64,000 nt of DNA from Devosia geojensis (GCF_000969415.1 NZ_JZEX01000179.1:30633-94632); one strand, 5' to 3'; counted from the stretch's first letter, positions 35,735 through 44,874 are shown. Numbers and translations are program-made. The notes: generated by a model not told the origin, from the sequence alone.

Positions 35735-36736
35735 ATGAGAAAGACCTTCTTCTGCGTCGACGCCCACACCTGCGGCAATCCGGTCCGCGTGGTGACGGGC
35801 GGCGGGCCCGACCTCAAGGGCGACACAATGAACGCCCGGCGCGAGCAGTTCGTAGCCGAATTCGACTGGATCCGCACCGGCCTGATGTTCGAGCCGCGCG
35901 GGCACGACGTGATGAGCGGCTCCATCCTCTATCCGGCGCTGCGCGAGGACGTCGACGCCTCGATCCTCTTCATCGAGACTTCCGGATGCCTGCCGATGTG
36001 CGGCCACGGCACCATCGGCACGGTGACAGTGATGATCGAAGAGGGACTGGTGACGCCCAGCGAGCCGGGCAAGCTCCGCCTCGAGGTGCCCGCCGGCATC
36101 ATCGAGGCCCGCTATACGCAGGACAATGCCGGCCACGTCACCGACGTGCGCATCACCAACGTGCCTTCGTTCCTCTACGCGCGCGACCTCGAGATCGATC
36201 TGCCCGGCGTCGGCCCGCTCCGGTTCGACGTCGCCTATGGCGGCAATTTCTATGCGATCTTCGATCCGCAGCCGGGCTTTGCCGACATGAGCCAGTTCTC
36301 GGCCGCCGATATCCAGCGCCTCTCGCCCATCGCCCGCCGGCTCATCAACGAGAAGTACGAATTCCAGCACCCGGAGTACGAGACGATCAAGGGCCTGCGC
36401 CATGTGATGTGGACCGGCGCGCCCAGGAACCCGCAGGCGGACGCGCGCAATGCCGTCTTCTATGGCGAAAAGGCCATCGACCGGTCCCCTTGTGGCACCG
36501 GCACCTCGGCGCGCATGGCGCAGAAGGCGGGCAAGGGTGAATTGAAGGTGGGCGACGCGTTCGTCCATGAAAGCATCATCGGCAGCCTCTTTTTCGGCAA
36601 GGTCGAGGCCGCGACCAAGGTCGGCGGGTTCGACGCCATCGTGCCCTCGATCGCCGGCCAGGCCTGGATCACCGGCTACAACACCATTTTCCTCGACGAC
36701 CGCGACCCGTTCGTCAAAGGATTCACCGTCTCCTGA
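35735..36736 (+). CDS. Proline racemase / 4-hydroxyproline epimerase family protein
   Basis: A 333-residue two-domain epimerase. Both catalytic cysteines are present: C89 in GCLPMCGHGTIG and C253 in DRSPCGTGTSARMA. In this family two cysteines indicate racemase/epimerase activity, whereas replacement of the first by serine or threonine marks hydroxyproline dehydratases. It starts two bases after the dehydrogenase stop. The expected reaction is trans-4-hydroxy-L-proline to cis-4-hydroxy-D-proline, or the same on a related cyclic amino acid. It ends the plus-strand operon at a strong terminator. Confidence 0.88.
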   Translation: MRKTFFCVDAHTCGNPVRVVTGGGPDLKGDTMNARREQFVAEFDWIRTGLMFEPRGHDVMSGSILYPALREDVDASILFIETSGCLPMCGHGTIGTVTVMIEEGLVTPSEPGKLRLEVPAGIIEARYTQDNAGHVTDVRITNVPSFLYARDLEIDLPGVGPLRFDVAYGGNFYAIFDPQPGFADMSQFSAADIQRLSPIARRLINEKYEFQHPEYETIKGLRHVMWTGAPRNPQADARNAVFYGEKAIDRSPCGTGTSARMAQKAGKGELKVGDAFVHESIIGSLFFGKVEAATKVGGFDAIVPSIAGQAWITGYNTIFLDDRDPFVKGFTVS

Positions 36737-36743
36737 CGCAAAG

Positions 36744-36779
36744 CAAAGGGGCGGCGGTCGTCAAACCGCCGCCCCTTTG
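36744..36779. terminator. Strong bidirectional terminator
   Basis: A 15-bp perfect stem (CAAAGGGGCGGCGGT pairing with its complement, 6-base loop) lies between the convergent epimerase and RidA genes. The A-rich and T-rich stem ends give AAA/TTT on both strands, as usual for a bidirectional intrinsic terminator. Confidence 0.8.
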
Positions 36780-36800
36780 GCAGGCAATGGCGTGCGGCCG

Positions 36801-37154
36801 TCAGCTCTTGACGGCGGTCACCTGGATCTCGACCAGGATGTCGGGCGCGGCCATGCGGGATTCGACGCAGGCGCGCGCCGGCGTGTGACCGGGCGCCACC
36901 CAGCGGTCCCAGACCGAGTTCATCTCGTCGAAGCTGGCGATGTCGCGCAGCCAGATCGTCGCCTTGAGGAGCTTGGTCTTGTCGGATCCGGCGCGGGCCA
37001 GCAGATCGTCGATACGCGAGAGGATCTGCGTCGTCTGCTCGGCGACGGACCTGCTGTTGCGGTCATCGGCCACGATACCGGCGAGGTAGACGGTGTCGCC
37101 ATGGACGACCGCCTGGCTCATGCGCGGTCCGACATCGATGCGTTCGATCGACAT
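36801..37154 (-). CDS. RidA (YjgF/UK114) family enamine/imine deaminase
   Basis: A 117-residue trimer-forming RidA protein. A conserved arginine for carboxylate binding is in ARACVESRMAAPD and the end VEIQVTAVKS is typical. It follows the DapA-family gene by 18 bases on the minus strand. RidA proteins hydrolyse reactive enamine/imine intermediates. The neighbouring flavin dehydrogenase would generate a cyclic imine, so a role in clearing or processing that intermediate is plausible. Confidence 0.9.
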   Translation of the reverse strand: MSIERIDVGPRMSQAVVHGDTVYLAGIVADDRNSRSVAEQTTQILSRIDDLLARAGSDKTKLLKATIWLRDIASFDEMNSVWDRWVAPGHTPARACVESRMAAPDILVEIQVTAVKS

Positions 37155-37172
37155 ATTCCCTCTTTCGTTGTT

Positions 37173-38087
37173 TCAAAGGCCATATCTGGAGAGATCGGGA
37201 CGGGCCTTCAGCCCCGCCTCGACGATAGCCCTTACAGCCTTCTCCTCCTCGCCGACAAGCTCAAGGCGCGGCTGGCGGACGACCGGCGAGGTGCCCCGCG
37301 CGATGTGCTCGGCAAGCTTGATCTTCTGCACGAATTTGGGGCCGATATCGAGGTGCAGCAGGGGCAGGAACCAGCGGTAGATCTCCAGCGCCTCGGGGAT
37401 GCGGCCCTGCTGGACGAGCTTGTAGATGGTAACCGTTTCCCTGGGGAAAGCGACCACGAGGCCGGCGATCCAGCCGACGCACCCGAGGATGAGACTCTCG
37501 AGCGCCAGGTCGTCGACCCCGGTCAGCAGCTGGTAGCGGTCGCCGAGGGCGTTCAGCGTCTCGTTGATGCGGCGGGTGTCGCCGGTCGACTCCTTGACGG
37601 CGACGAACTTGGGCTCGTCGGCCATTTCCCGGAGCATCTCGACGCTGATGTCGATGCCATAGGCGATGGGGTTGTTGTAGACGATGATCGGCAGGCCAGA
37701 GGCGGCGGCAACGGTGCGGTAATGAGTGATGACCTCGCGGTCGTCGGCGAGATAACGCATGGCAGGCAACACCATCAGCCCCTCGACGCCGATCTTCTCG
37801 GCCTCGGCGGCAAGAGCCGCGCCGGCGGCGGTCGAATCCTCGGCGATCGTCAGGATCACCGGCACGCGCCCAGCGGCCTCCTCGATCGCGGCTTTGGCTA
37901 TGGAAAGCTTTTCGGCGGCAGAGAGCGTCGAGGCTTCGCCCAGCGAGCCGCAGGCGATGATGCCATCGACGCCACCATCGATCTGGAAAGCCACATCCGC
38001 CCTGACCGCCGCCAGATCGACCTGTTGGTCCGCCGTCATCTTGGTCGTTATCGCCGGCAGGATGCCGCGGAAATCGCTCTTTTGCAT
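37173..38087 (-). CDS. DapA-family lyase; candidate pyrroline-4-hydroxy-2-carboxylate deaminase
   Basis: A 304-residue Schiff-base TIM-barrel enzyme with lysine K165 in FVAVKESTGD and tyrosine Y137 in IIVYNNPIAYGID. Hydroxyproline pathways use a DapA-family deaminase that converts the dehydrogenase product to 2-oxoglutarate semialdehyde, and the gene context fits this. The semialdehyde dehydrogenase is not in the window. Start MQKSDF is preceded by GAGGACTCC. A sugar-acid aldolase role is the alternative. It is divergent from hydantoinase A with twin operator-like palindromes between them. Confidence 0.85.
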   Translation of the reverse strand: MQKSDFRGILPAITTKMTADQQVDLAAVRADVAFQIDGGVDGIIACGSLGEASTLSAAEKLSIAKAAIEEAAGRVPVILTIAEDSTAAGAALAAEAEKIGVEGLMVLPAMRYLADDREVITHYRTVAAASGLPIIVYNNPIAYGIDISVEMLREMADEPKFVAVKESTGDTRRINETLNALGDRYQLLTGVDDLALESLILGCVGWIAGLVVAFPRETVTIYKLVQQGRIPEALEIYRWFLPLLHLDIGPKFVQKIKLAEHIARGTSPVVRQPRLELVGEEEKAVRAIVEAGLKARPDLSRYGL

Positions 38088-38147
38088 GGAGTCCTCTTGG
38101 TCGCAAACCGGAGTGTTCAGGCCCACCTCTAGCGTTTTGTATTTAGT

Positions 38148-38157
38148 TTGTCGACAA
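38148..38157. promoter_or_regulatory. TTGTCGACAA operator-like palindrome facing the DapA/RidA operon
   Basis: A perfect 10-bp palindrome. On the minus strand it reads CTTGTCGACAAACTAAATAC, ending in an AT-rich stretch that could be the -10 of the DapA/RidA promoter. It is 52 bp centre to centre from the second copy, about five helical turns. Confidence 0.6.
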
Positions 38158-38199
38158 GGAAAACATGGCCATGATCCGCATTTTGCGCGACGCGACGTC

Positions 38200-38209
38200 T
38201 TGTCGACAA
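38200..38209. promoter_or_regulatory. TTGTCGACAA operator-like palindrome facing the hydantoinase operon
   Basis: The same palindrome, here on the plus strand as CTTGTCGACAAACTGGATAT and followed by TATAAC (38216-38221), a likely -10 of the hydantoinase promoter. The two copies of the extended motif point away from each other, one for each divergent operon. Confidence 0.6.
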
Positions 38210-38283
38210 ACTGGATATAACTTAGCTCTAAACGGTCCGTTCTATCTGGAGGCGGAACGGTCGACGAGGCAAGGAGGAATTCG

Positions 38284-40353
38284 ATGAGCGACACGATCAG
38301 CCGCGTTGCGACGGATGTGGGCGGCACCTTCACCGACCTCGTCTATTTCGAAACCGACCGCAAGACGGGCCGCCAGACCGTGCGCACCGAGAAGTCCGAT
38401 ACCACGCCTCCCAATTTCGAGCAGGGGGTACTCGATGTGTTGCGGAAAGGCGGCGTATCGCTCGATGAGGTCGATTTCTTCGCCCACGGCACCACCGTCG
38501 TCATCAACGCGCTGACCGAACGGAAAGGCGCGCGCACCGGGCTCATCACCACGCAGGGCTTCCGCGACGTCCTCGAGATTGCCCGCGGCAACCGGCCTGA
38601 TTTCTTCAATCTCTCGTACGAAAAGCCCGCCCCGTTCGTTGAGCGTTATCTGCGGCGCGAGGTTGCCGGGCGGATGGACTACAGAGGCAACGAGACGGCG
38701 CCGCTCGACCTCACGGACCTGCCCGCCATCATAGGCGCCTTCAAAGCGGACGGAGTGGAGGCGATCGCGGTCTGCCTCATCCACGCCTATGCCAACCCGT
38801 CGCATGAGCAGGCGCTCGCCGCGGCCATCCACGACCTTTGGCCGGAAGTGTCGGTCGTCGCCTCACACCAGATCACGCGGGAATGGCGCGAGTACGAGCG
38901 CTCCAGCACCGCAGTCCTTTCGGCCTATGTGCAGCCCGTGGCGGAACGCTATCTCAGCCGGCTCGAGCAGGGGCTCGACGGCGAAGGCTATGCAGGCCGC
39001 CTCTATATCATGCAGTCCAACTGCGGCGTCGATTCCCTGGCATCAACGAAGGCCATCCCCATCACAATGGTGGAATCAGGGCCTGCTTCCGGCTTCTGGG
39101 GCGCGGCCGAGCTCGGCCGCATCATCGGCGAGCCGAACGTGCTGGCTCTCGACATCGGCGGCACCACGGCAAAGTGCTCGCTGATCGAGAACGGCCAGGT
39201 GCGTATCAAGACCGACTACTGGATCGAGCGCGACCGCAAGAGCGCTGGCTACCCGATCATGGTCCCGGTGGTCGACCTCGTCGAGATCGGCAATGGCGGC
39301 GGCTCGATCGCCTGGGTCGACGATTTCGGCAAGCTGCATGTGGGTCCGCAATCGGCGGGCGCCATGCCGGGGCCGGCGGCCTACGGCCGGGGCGGCATCG
39401 AGGCGACGACCACCGACGCGAACCTCGCGCTCGGCCGCATCAACCGCGACTATTTCTGCGGCGGCTCGATGATCGCCGACATGACCGCGGTCGATGCCGC
39501 GCTTGGGGAACTCGCCAAAAAGCTCGGCACCAGTCCGATCGAGGCGGCGCGCGGCATCGTACGCATCGCCAACGCCAACATGGTCAACGCGCTCAAGCTC
39601 GTTTCCCTCAATCGCGGCTATGATCCGCGCGACTTCACCCTCGTCGTTTTCGGCGGCGGCGGGGCCATGCACGGCGTGGCGCTCGGCCAGGAGCTCGGCG
39701 TCAAGAAAGTCGTCGTGCCGCGCGGCGCCCCGGTCTTTTCGGCCTGGGGCATGATGATGAGCGACCTGAGGCGCGACTATTTCGTCACCCGCCTGCTCGA
39801 CGGCACGGATACAGCCGGGCTCGACGCGCTCGTTGCCGAAATGAGCGCCCATGCCCGCGACCAGTTCGGCAAGGAAGGCATCGCGGACCACGACCTTACC
39901 CTCGCCCCGTTGGTCAAGGTCCGCTACCGCAACCAGGAGCACTCCGTGGAGGTGCCGATACCCGCCGGCACGGTGACGGCCGAACGGCTCGCCGCCATGG
40001 TCGCCGATTTCCACGAGGCCTATGAGCGCGAGTACACCTACCGGCTCGACACCCCTGTCGAGATCGTCGGCGTCCACCTCATCGCCTCGGCCGAGGTCGG
40101 CAAGCTCGAGATGGCAGCGCAGCCGCGGACCGGCGCCGTGCTTGCCGACGCGGTCAAGGGCCGGCGCGAGGTTGATTACGCAACCGAAGGCGTGCACCTC
40201 GCCACCATTTACGATGCCGAAAAGCTTGAGCCGGGCATGGCCTTTGCAGGCCCCGCCGTGATCGAAGACCCTGGCACTACCGTCGTCGTCCATCCGGGAA
40301 ACAGGGTTTCGATCGACGATTTCGGCAACACCCATATCGAGATCAGGGGCTGA
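38284..40353 (+). CDS. hyuA: Hydantoinase/oxoprolinase subunit A
   Basis: A 689-residue ATP-dependent lactam/hydantoin hydrolase subunit. The N-terminal hydantoinase-A region begins VATDVGGTFTDLVYFETD and the central ATPase-like fold of the acetate/sugar kinase type has VLALDIGGTTAKCSLIENG. A C-terminal domain contains VRYRNQEHSVEVPIP. AGGAGGAATTCG precedes the ATG. With subunit B it would cleave an amide bond in a five-membered ring (N-methylhydantoin, 5-oxoproline or similar) at the cost of ATP. The actual substrate is unknown. Confidence 0.92.
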   Translation: MSDTISRVATDVGGTFTDLVYFETDRKTGRQTVRTEKSDTTPPNFEQGVLDVLRKGGVSLDEVDFFAHGTTVVINALTERKGARTGLITTQGFRDVLEIARGNRPDFFNLSYEKPAPFVERYLRREVAGRMDYRGNETAPLDLTDLPAIIGAFKADGVEAIAVCLIHAYANPSHEQALAAAIHDLWPEVSVVASHQITREWREYERSSTAVLSAYVQPVAERYLSRLEQGLDGEGYAGRLYIMQSNCGVDSLASTKAIPITMVESGPASGFWGAAELGRIIGEPNVLALDIGGTTAKCSLIENGQVRIKTDYWIERDRKSAGYPIMVPVVDLVEIGNGGGSIAWVDDFGKLHVGPQSAGAMPGPAAYGRGGIEATTTDANLALGRINRDYFCGGSMIADMTAVDAALGELAKKLGTSPIEAARGIVRIANANMVNALKLVSLNRGYDPRDFTLVVFGGGGAMHGVALGQELGVKKVVVPRGAPVFSAWGMMMSDLRRDYFVTRLLDGTDTAGLDALVAEMSAHARDQFGKEGIADHDLTLAPLVKVRYRNQEHSVEVPIPAGTVTAERLAAMVADFHEAYEREYTYRLDTPVEIVGVHLIASAEVGKLEMAAQPRTGAVLADAVKGRREVDYATEGVHLATIYDAEKLEPGMAFAGPAVIEDPGTTVVVHPGNRVSIDDFGNTHIEIRG

Positions 40354-40356
40354 GTG

Positions 40357-42015
40357 ATGAGCGCGTCTTCCTACGATCCGGTCACCTTCGATATCATCCA
40401 GAACGGCCTCGAAGCCGTTGCCGACGAGATGTTCGCGGCGCAGCGCAAGACGTCGATGAGCGCGATCATCTATGAGGTGCTGGACCTCGGCACCGGCATC
40501 TGCGACGCCAACGGCGAGATCGCCGCCTCGGGCGCCGGCATCCCGGCGTTCGTCGGCGTGCTCGACAAGGCGGTCAAGCGCATCATCGAGAAGCACCCGC
40601 CACAGACCATCCGCCCCGGCGATCTCTTCGCCTCCAACGACCCTTATTGGGGCGGGGTGACCCACCTCAACGACATGATCCTCGCCATGCCTGTCTTCGC
40701 CGACGGCCGCATCGTCGCCTGGACCGCCAACATCGCACACTGGAACGATGTGGGCGGGAACGTGCCGGGCTCGATGTCTTCGGAAGCGACCGAAATCTTC
40801 CAGGAGGGCGTGCGCATCCCGGCCGTCAAGCTGATCGACGCGGGCGTTCCCAACCAGGCGGTGTTCGACATCCTCTATGTCAACACGCGCTTGCCCGATT
40901 TCCTGCGCGGCGACCTCTGGGCCGGCATTGCCGGCGTGCGGATCGGGGAGCGCCGCATCCTCGAGATGATCGAGAAATACGGCGCCGACACCTTCACCGC
41001 CGCGATCGAGGATTTCATGGAACTGGGCGAGCGGCGCGCCCGGGCGGCGCTCGCCAATCTGCGGAAGGGGGTCTATCCGTTCGAGGAAGAGCAGGACGAC
41101 GGCGCGATCCACAGGATCACCATCGAGATCACCGACAGCGACTTCATCATCGACCTGCGCGACAATCCCCCGCAAAAGGGCTCCAGCAATTCGAGCCGCG
41201 AAGGCATCGAGATTTCCGCCCAGCTCGCCTTCAAGGCGTTCACCGATACGCAGGCGCCCGGCAATGGCGGGTTCTTCCGCCCGCTGAAGCTCCTCACCCA
41301 ACCGGGAACGGTGTTCCACGTCGTCGAGCCGGGCGCGCTCGGCTACTATGCGGAGGTCGAAATCCGCGTCTTCGATCTCATCCTGCGCTGCCTTGCCCAC
41401 CATTTCCCCGGCGTCATTCCGGCCGGCAATTTCGCCTCGATCTGCGGCACGGTCATCGGCGGCAAGCACCCCGACACCGGCCGGCACTACACCATCGTCG
41501 AGCCGCAGCTCGGCGGCTGGGGCGCCCAGCAGGGCCGCGACGGCAACAGCGCTATCTTCTCGGGCTTTCACGGCGACACCTTCAACTGCCCCGCCGAGGT
41601 CGCCGAAGCGCGCTACGGGCTCGACGTCGACGAGCTGGCGCTCAACCCCGAATCCGGTGGCGAGGGCCAGTGGCGCGGCGGCAAGGGCATTTCGGTGCGC
41701 TACCGGGTGAGGGCCGACGACAATTTCCTCTCCGTCGGCTACACGCGCTCGCGCGTGCCGCCCTGGGGGCAGGCCGGCGGGGCCGACGGCTCGCCCAACT
41801 ATGTGGAGGTGCTGCGCCTCGGCAAGGCCGCCGAACGCTACGCCTTCGCCACCAACGTGCCGCTGAGCAAGGGCGACGTAGTGCACGTCGTCACCGGCGT
41901 CGGCGGCGGCTACGGCGATCCGCGCAAGCGCACGAGCGAGGCCGTGCGCCAGGACATCCGCAACGGCTATCTCTCGGCCGAGAGTGCCGAGCGGATCTAC
42001 GGCGTGCGGGGATAG
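40357..42015 (+). CDS. hyuB: Hydantoinase/oxoprolinase subunit B
   Basis: A 552-residue partner subunit. Recognisable blocks are YDPVTFDIIQNGLEAVADEM at the N-terminus, FASNDPYWGGVTHLNDM, and the C-terminal GVGGGYGDPRKR. The start is the ATG at 40357; a GTG three bases earlier directly abuts the hydantoinase A stop. The two genes form a tight operon. The stop is one base from that of the convergent enolase-superfamily gene, and no terminator is visible there. Confidence 0.92.
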   Translation: MSASSYDPVTFDIIQNGLEAVADEMFAAQRKTSMSAIIYEVLDLGTGICDANGEIAASGAGIPAFVGVLDKAVKRIIEKHPPQTIRPGDLFASNDPYWGGVTHLNDMILAMPVFADGRIVAWTANIAHWNDVGGNVPGSMSSEATEIFQEGVRIPAVKLIDAGVPNQAVFDILYVNTRLPDFLRGDLWAGIAGVRIGERRILEMIEKYGADTFTAAIEDFMELGERRARAALANLRKGVYPFEEEQDDGAIHRITIEITDSDFIIDLRDNPPQKGSSNSSREGIEISAQLAFKAFTDTQAPGNGGFFRPLKLLTQPGTVFHVVEPGALGYYAEVEIRVFDLILRCLAHHFPGVIPAGNFASICGTVIGGKHPDTGRHYTIVEPQLGGWGAQQGRDGNSAIFSGFHGDTFNCPAEVAEARYGLDVDELALNPESGGEGQWRGGKGISVRYRVRADDNFLSVGYTRSRVPPWGQAGGADGSPNYVEVLRLGKAAERYAFATNVPLSKGDVVHVVTGVGGGYGDPRKRTSEAVRQDIRNGYLSAESAERIYGVRG

Positions 42016-42016
42016 C

Positions 42017-43156
42017 TCAGGGGTAGGCGGTGGCGCCGTCGGGCTTGCGGGTGATCTTGCGTTCCCAGTGGATGTAGTCGTCCCGCTCGAGCGCCTTTTC
42101 GTCGATCTCGATGCCAAAGCCCGGCCGGTCCGGGCGCAGCTCCATGTGGCCGTCGACGGGAATGTAGGGATCGACGGCCCAGGGCGCGTGGACGTGTGGC
42201 TTGAACTCCAGCACCTTGAAGTTGGGCTGGGCGGCCGCGAAGTGGACGTTCACCGCCGTCGCCAACGGACCCATGGGGTTGTGCGGCGCGACGGTCACAT
42301 AGTGCGCCTCGGCGATGGTGGCGATGCGCCGCATCTCGCTGATGCCGCCGACGACGCAGATGTCGGGCTGGATGATGTCCGCTCCACCGGCAGTCAGCAG
42401 CGAGAGGAACTCGAAGCGGTTGTAGAGCGATTCCCCCGTCGCCAGCGGCACGCGGACCTTGGACTTGATCTCGCGCCAGGCCGGAATGTGCTCGGGGCGG
42501 ATCGGCTCCTCGTAGAAATAGGGATCGTATGGCGCCAGCGCCTCGGCCAACTGGATGGCCTGATAGGGCTCGAAGATCCTGGCGTGGGCATCGAAGGCGA
42601 ATTCGAAGTGGCTCGGGGTGATCTCGCGGACCCGCCCGAAATAGTCGCCGGTCTGCCTGACCAGCTCGCCCCAGCGCCCCGCGTGCAGGTCCCGCCGGTA
42701 GGGGCTGAGCTTGAACGCGGTATAGCCGTAACGCTCGTTGAGCTCGCTGGTCTGGGCCAGCGCCGCCTCCGGGTCGGGCGCGGTATAGACGCCGCAATAG
42801 ACCTTGACCCGGTCGCGCACATTGCCGCCGAGCAGCATGTAGACCGGCAGACCCGCCGCCTTGCCGGCGATGTCCCAGAGGGCATGATCGATCACCGAGA
42901 TCGCCGCGAGGCCCAGTGCCCCGGGTGGGAAGCGGCACTGCTGGTGCAGTTTGAGAACCAGGAATTCCACCCGCCGCGGATCCTCGCCCACGATCTGCTC
43001 GAAAAGATACGCGAGCAGCGGCGGCAGCGCCCAGTCGGGGCCGTGGTTGTAGGCTTCGCCCCAGCCGGAGATCCTCTCGTCGGTTTCGATCTTGACCAGG
43101 AGGCGCGGACGGTCGTCCACGCGCTGCATATAGGTCTTGAACGCTGTGATCTTCAT
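42017..43156 (-). CDS. Mandelate racemase/muconate lactonizing enzyme family sugar-acid dehydratase
   Basis: A 379-residue enolase-superfamily enzyme. Metal ligands are visible as D189 (EFAFDAHA), E216 or E217 (YFYEEPI) and E242 (LATGES). A basic residue in the first half is K149 (AFKLSPY) and a histidine base is H292 (VAPHNPMGP). The APHNPMGP segment resembles galactonate/gluconate-type dehydratases of the family. Its neighbours (DapA-family aldolase, IlvD-type dehydratase, GntR regulator) fit degradation of aldonic or uronic acids via 2-keto-3-deoxy acids. Exact sugar unknown. Confidence 0.88.
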   Translation of the reverse strand: MKITAFKTYMQRVDDRPRLLVKIETDERISGWGEAYNHGPDWALPPLLAYLFEQIVGEDPRRVEFLVLKLHQQCRFPPGALGLAAISVIDHALWDIAGKAAGLPVYMLLGGNVRDRVKVYCGVYTAPDPEAALAQTSELNERYGYTAFKLSPYRRDLHAGRWGELVRQTGDYFGRVREITPSHFEFAFDAHARIFEPYQAIQLAEALAPYDPYFYEEPIRPEHIPAWREIKSKVRVPLATGESLYNRFEFLSLLTAGGADIIQPDICVVGGISEMRRIATIAEAHYVTVAPHNPMGPLATAVNVHFAAAQPNFKVLEFKPHVHAPWAVDPYIPVDGHMELRPDRPGFGIEIDEKALERDDYIHWERKITRKPDGATAYP

Positions 43157-43167
43157 GGGAGTGCCTG

Positions 43168-44085
43168 TCAGACGGCTTCGGCGGCCACGGCTTCGACGAT
43201 CCGGCGCAGGCTCGCGCGCTCGTTCTCGTCCAACGCCTCCATGCCCGGTCGCCGCACGGGGCCGACGTTCTCGCCGATAAGGCCGAGCGCTTCCTTGACC
43301 ACCGTGACATTGGCGCCGTTGGCGTATCTGGTGCGCAGCGCCTCGAAACCGGCGATGCCGTCGATGAGGGCGCGGGCGCGGGCGAAGTCGTTCTCCTGGA
43401 GGGCCGCGTGGATGGCCAACGAGCGCTTGGGAAAGACGTTGACGAGGCCCGAGGTGAAGCCGCGCGCGCCCATGGCGTAGAATGCCGGCGCCCAGCCTTC
43501 CGCCAGCCCGCAGACCCAGACGGCCGGCAGGTCCCTGGTGGCGCGGATGGCTTCGGCCAGCTGCATGAGGTTGGGGGAGGCATACTTGATGCCCGCGATA
43601 TTGGCGTGACCGGCCATGCGGCGGAAATCGTCGACCGAAAGCGCATCCGAGCGCACATAGGCGATGACCGGCACGCTCGAGCTGTCGGCCAGCTCGAGGA
43701 AATAGCGGGCCTGGGCGGCAGGCGCAGCGAAGGGGTCCATCGGGTGGTGGCCCATGATGGCATCGGCTCCCGCCGCTATGGCGTCGCGGGCGAGCGCCTT
43801 GGCCTCGACCAGAGAACGGCCGACCGCGGCACTGACGAGACTGCCGCCGGTCGTCGCCGCCTCGATGGTCACGCGATGCACCAGCCGGATCTCTTCGAGC
43901 GAGAGCGCAAAGAACTCGCCGGTATTGCCCGCCGCCATGAGGTTGTGGACACCGGCCTGCGACAGGCGCGCGATCAGCGCGTGCAGCGCCCCGGCGTCGA
44001 CCGACCCGTCGGCGGCGTAGGGTGTCACGGGCACGCCCGAAATCCCGGTAAGGGCCTGGCGCAGCTTGGCGATGGCGTCCGACAC
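43168..44085 (-). CDS. DapA-family aldolase of the sugar-acid cluster
   Basis: A 305-residue Schiff-base TIM-barrel enzyme with lysine K167 in IAGIKYAS and tyrosine Y143 in VIAYVRSD. The N-terminal GVPVTPY block is typical of the family. It starts with GTG at 44085 with AAGGA eight bases upstream. It is likely a 2-keto-3-deoxy sugar-acid aldolase or a 5-dehydro-4-deoxyglucarate-type dehydratase acting after the dehydratase of the next gene. Confidence 0.87.
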   Translation of the reverse strand: MSDAIAKLRQALTGISGVPVTPYAADGSVDAGALHALIARLSQAGVHNLMAAGNTGEFFALSLEEIRLVHRVTIEAATTGGSLVSAAVGRSLVEAKALARDAIAAGADAIMGHHPMDPFAAPAAQARYFLELADSSSVPVIAYVRSDALSVDDFRRMAGHANIAGIKYASPNLMQLAEAIRATRDLPAVWVCGLAEGWAPAFYAMGARGFTSGLVNVFPKRSLAIHAALQENDFARARALIDGIAGFEALRTRYANGANVTVVKEALGLIGENVGPVRRPGMEALDENERASLRRIVEAVAAEAV

Positions 44086-44122
44086 GAGAGGATTCCTTTG
44101 CGGCTTCTGGCAGTTATCGCTT

Positions 44123-44132
44123 TGATATATCA
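44123..44132. promoter_or_regulatory. TGATATATCA operator-like palindrome before the aldolase gene
   Basis: A perfect 10-bp palindrome in the 51-base gap between the GntR gene and the aldolase gene. Related sequences occur at 44875 (7/10) and 46565 (9/10), each upstream of another gene of the cluster. The aldolase and dehydratase could thus be expressed from their own promoter. Confidence 0.55.
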
Positions 44133-44136
44133 GATT

Positions 44137-44853
44137 TCAGAACCTGTCGAGACCCGGCGTCGTCTCGCCTGCGTCGGGGAAAACCCGGGCGAGATAGATG
44201 TTGCCCGAACGCACAACGTGATCCCGCATGACCCGCTCGGCCGTCTCCGCGTCGCCCGCGATGATCGCCCGGCCGATCCGCGTGTGCTCGTCGAGCGCGT
44301 GGGCGCGCTCCTCGGGGTCGGCATGGATCACCCGGCGGGTGCTGGCGTCATAGAACTGCTGGCGCTCGATGAGGCGGCTGAGGTACTCGCAGCGTGAGGC
44401 GCGGTGGATGCAGTCGTGAAACGTCTCGTTGAGGGCGATGAGCTGATCGGCGTCGGCGCGTTCCGTGGCGTCGGCCATCGCCGTCATCGTGGTTTCGAGC
44501 TGGGCGATATCGGCCTCGCCGATGCGCCGCGCCGCCAGGTGGGCGATCATCGATTCGAGGGCGGCGCGGGCAAGGATCATCTCCTCGGCCCAGGCGCGCC
44601 CATAGAGCACGACGACGCCGCGGCGGGGCAACGTGCTCACCAGCCCCTCGGATTCCAGCTGGCGTAGCGCCTCCTTGAGCGGGGTGGTGCTGACGCCGAG
44701 GTCCTCGGCAAGCTGACGTTCGTTGAGCCGGCTCTGGGGCGGAAAGCGCCCGGAGACGATGGCCATGCGCAGCGCCTTATGCACATGGTCGCGCAGGGTC
44801 GTGGTCAGCCGGGGGTCGATTTTCTCCAGGCGGACTTCGGCTTGGTTCTGCAT
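44137..44853 (-). CDS. GntR-family transcriptional regulator (FCD type) of the sugar-acid cluster
   Basis: A 238-residue regulator with the winged helix QLAEDLGVSTTPLKEALRQLESEG and an FCD sensor domain containing ALNETFHDCIHRAS. The start at 44853 is decided by a strong GAAGGAGGCGTC; an upstream in-frame ATG lacks a site. It lies between the broken transporter remnant and the aldolase gene. It likely recognises the TGATATATCA-type sites around it. Confidence 0.9.
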   Translation of the reverse strand: MQNQAEVRLEKIDPRLTTTLRDHVHKALRMAIVSGRFPPQSRLNERQLAEDLGVSTTPLKEALRQLESEGLVSTLPRRGVVVLYGRAWAEEMILARAALESMIAHLAARRIGEADIAQLETTMTAMADATERADADQLIALNETFHDCIHRASRCEYLSRLIERQQFYDASTRRVIHADPEERAHALDEHTRIGRAIIAGDAETAERVMRDHVVRSGNIYLARVFPDAGETTPGLDRF

Positions 44854-44874
44854 GACGCCTCCTTCAATCGTCCC

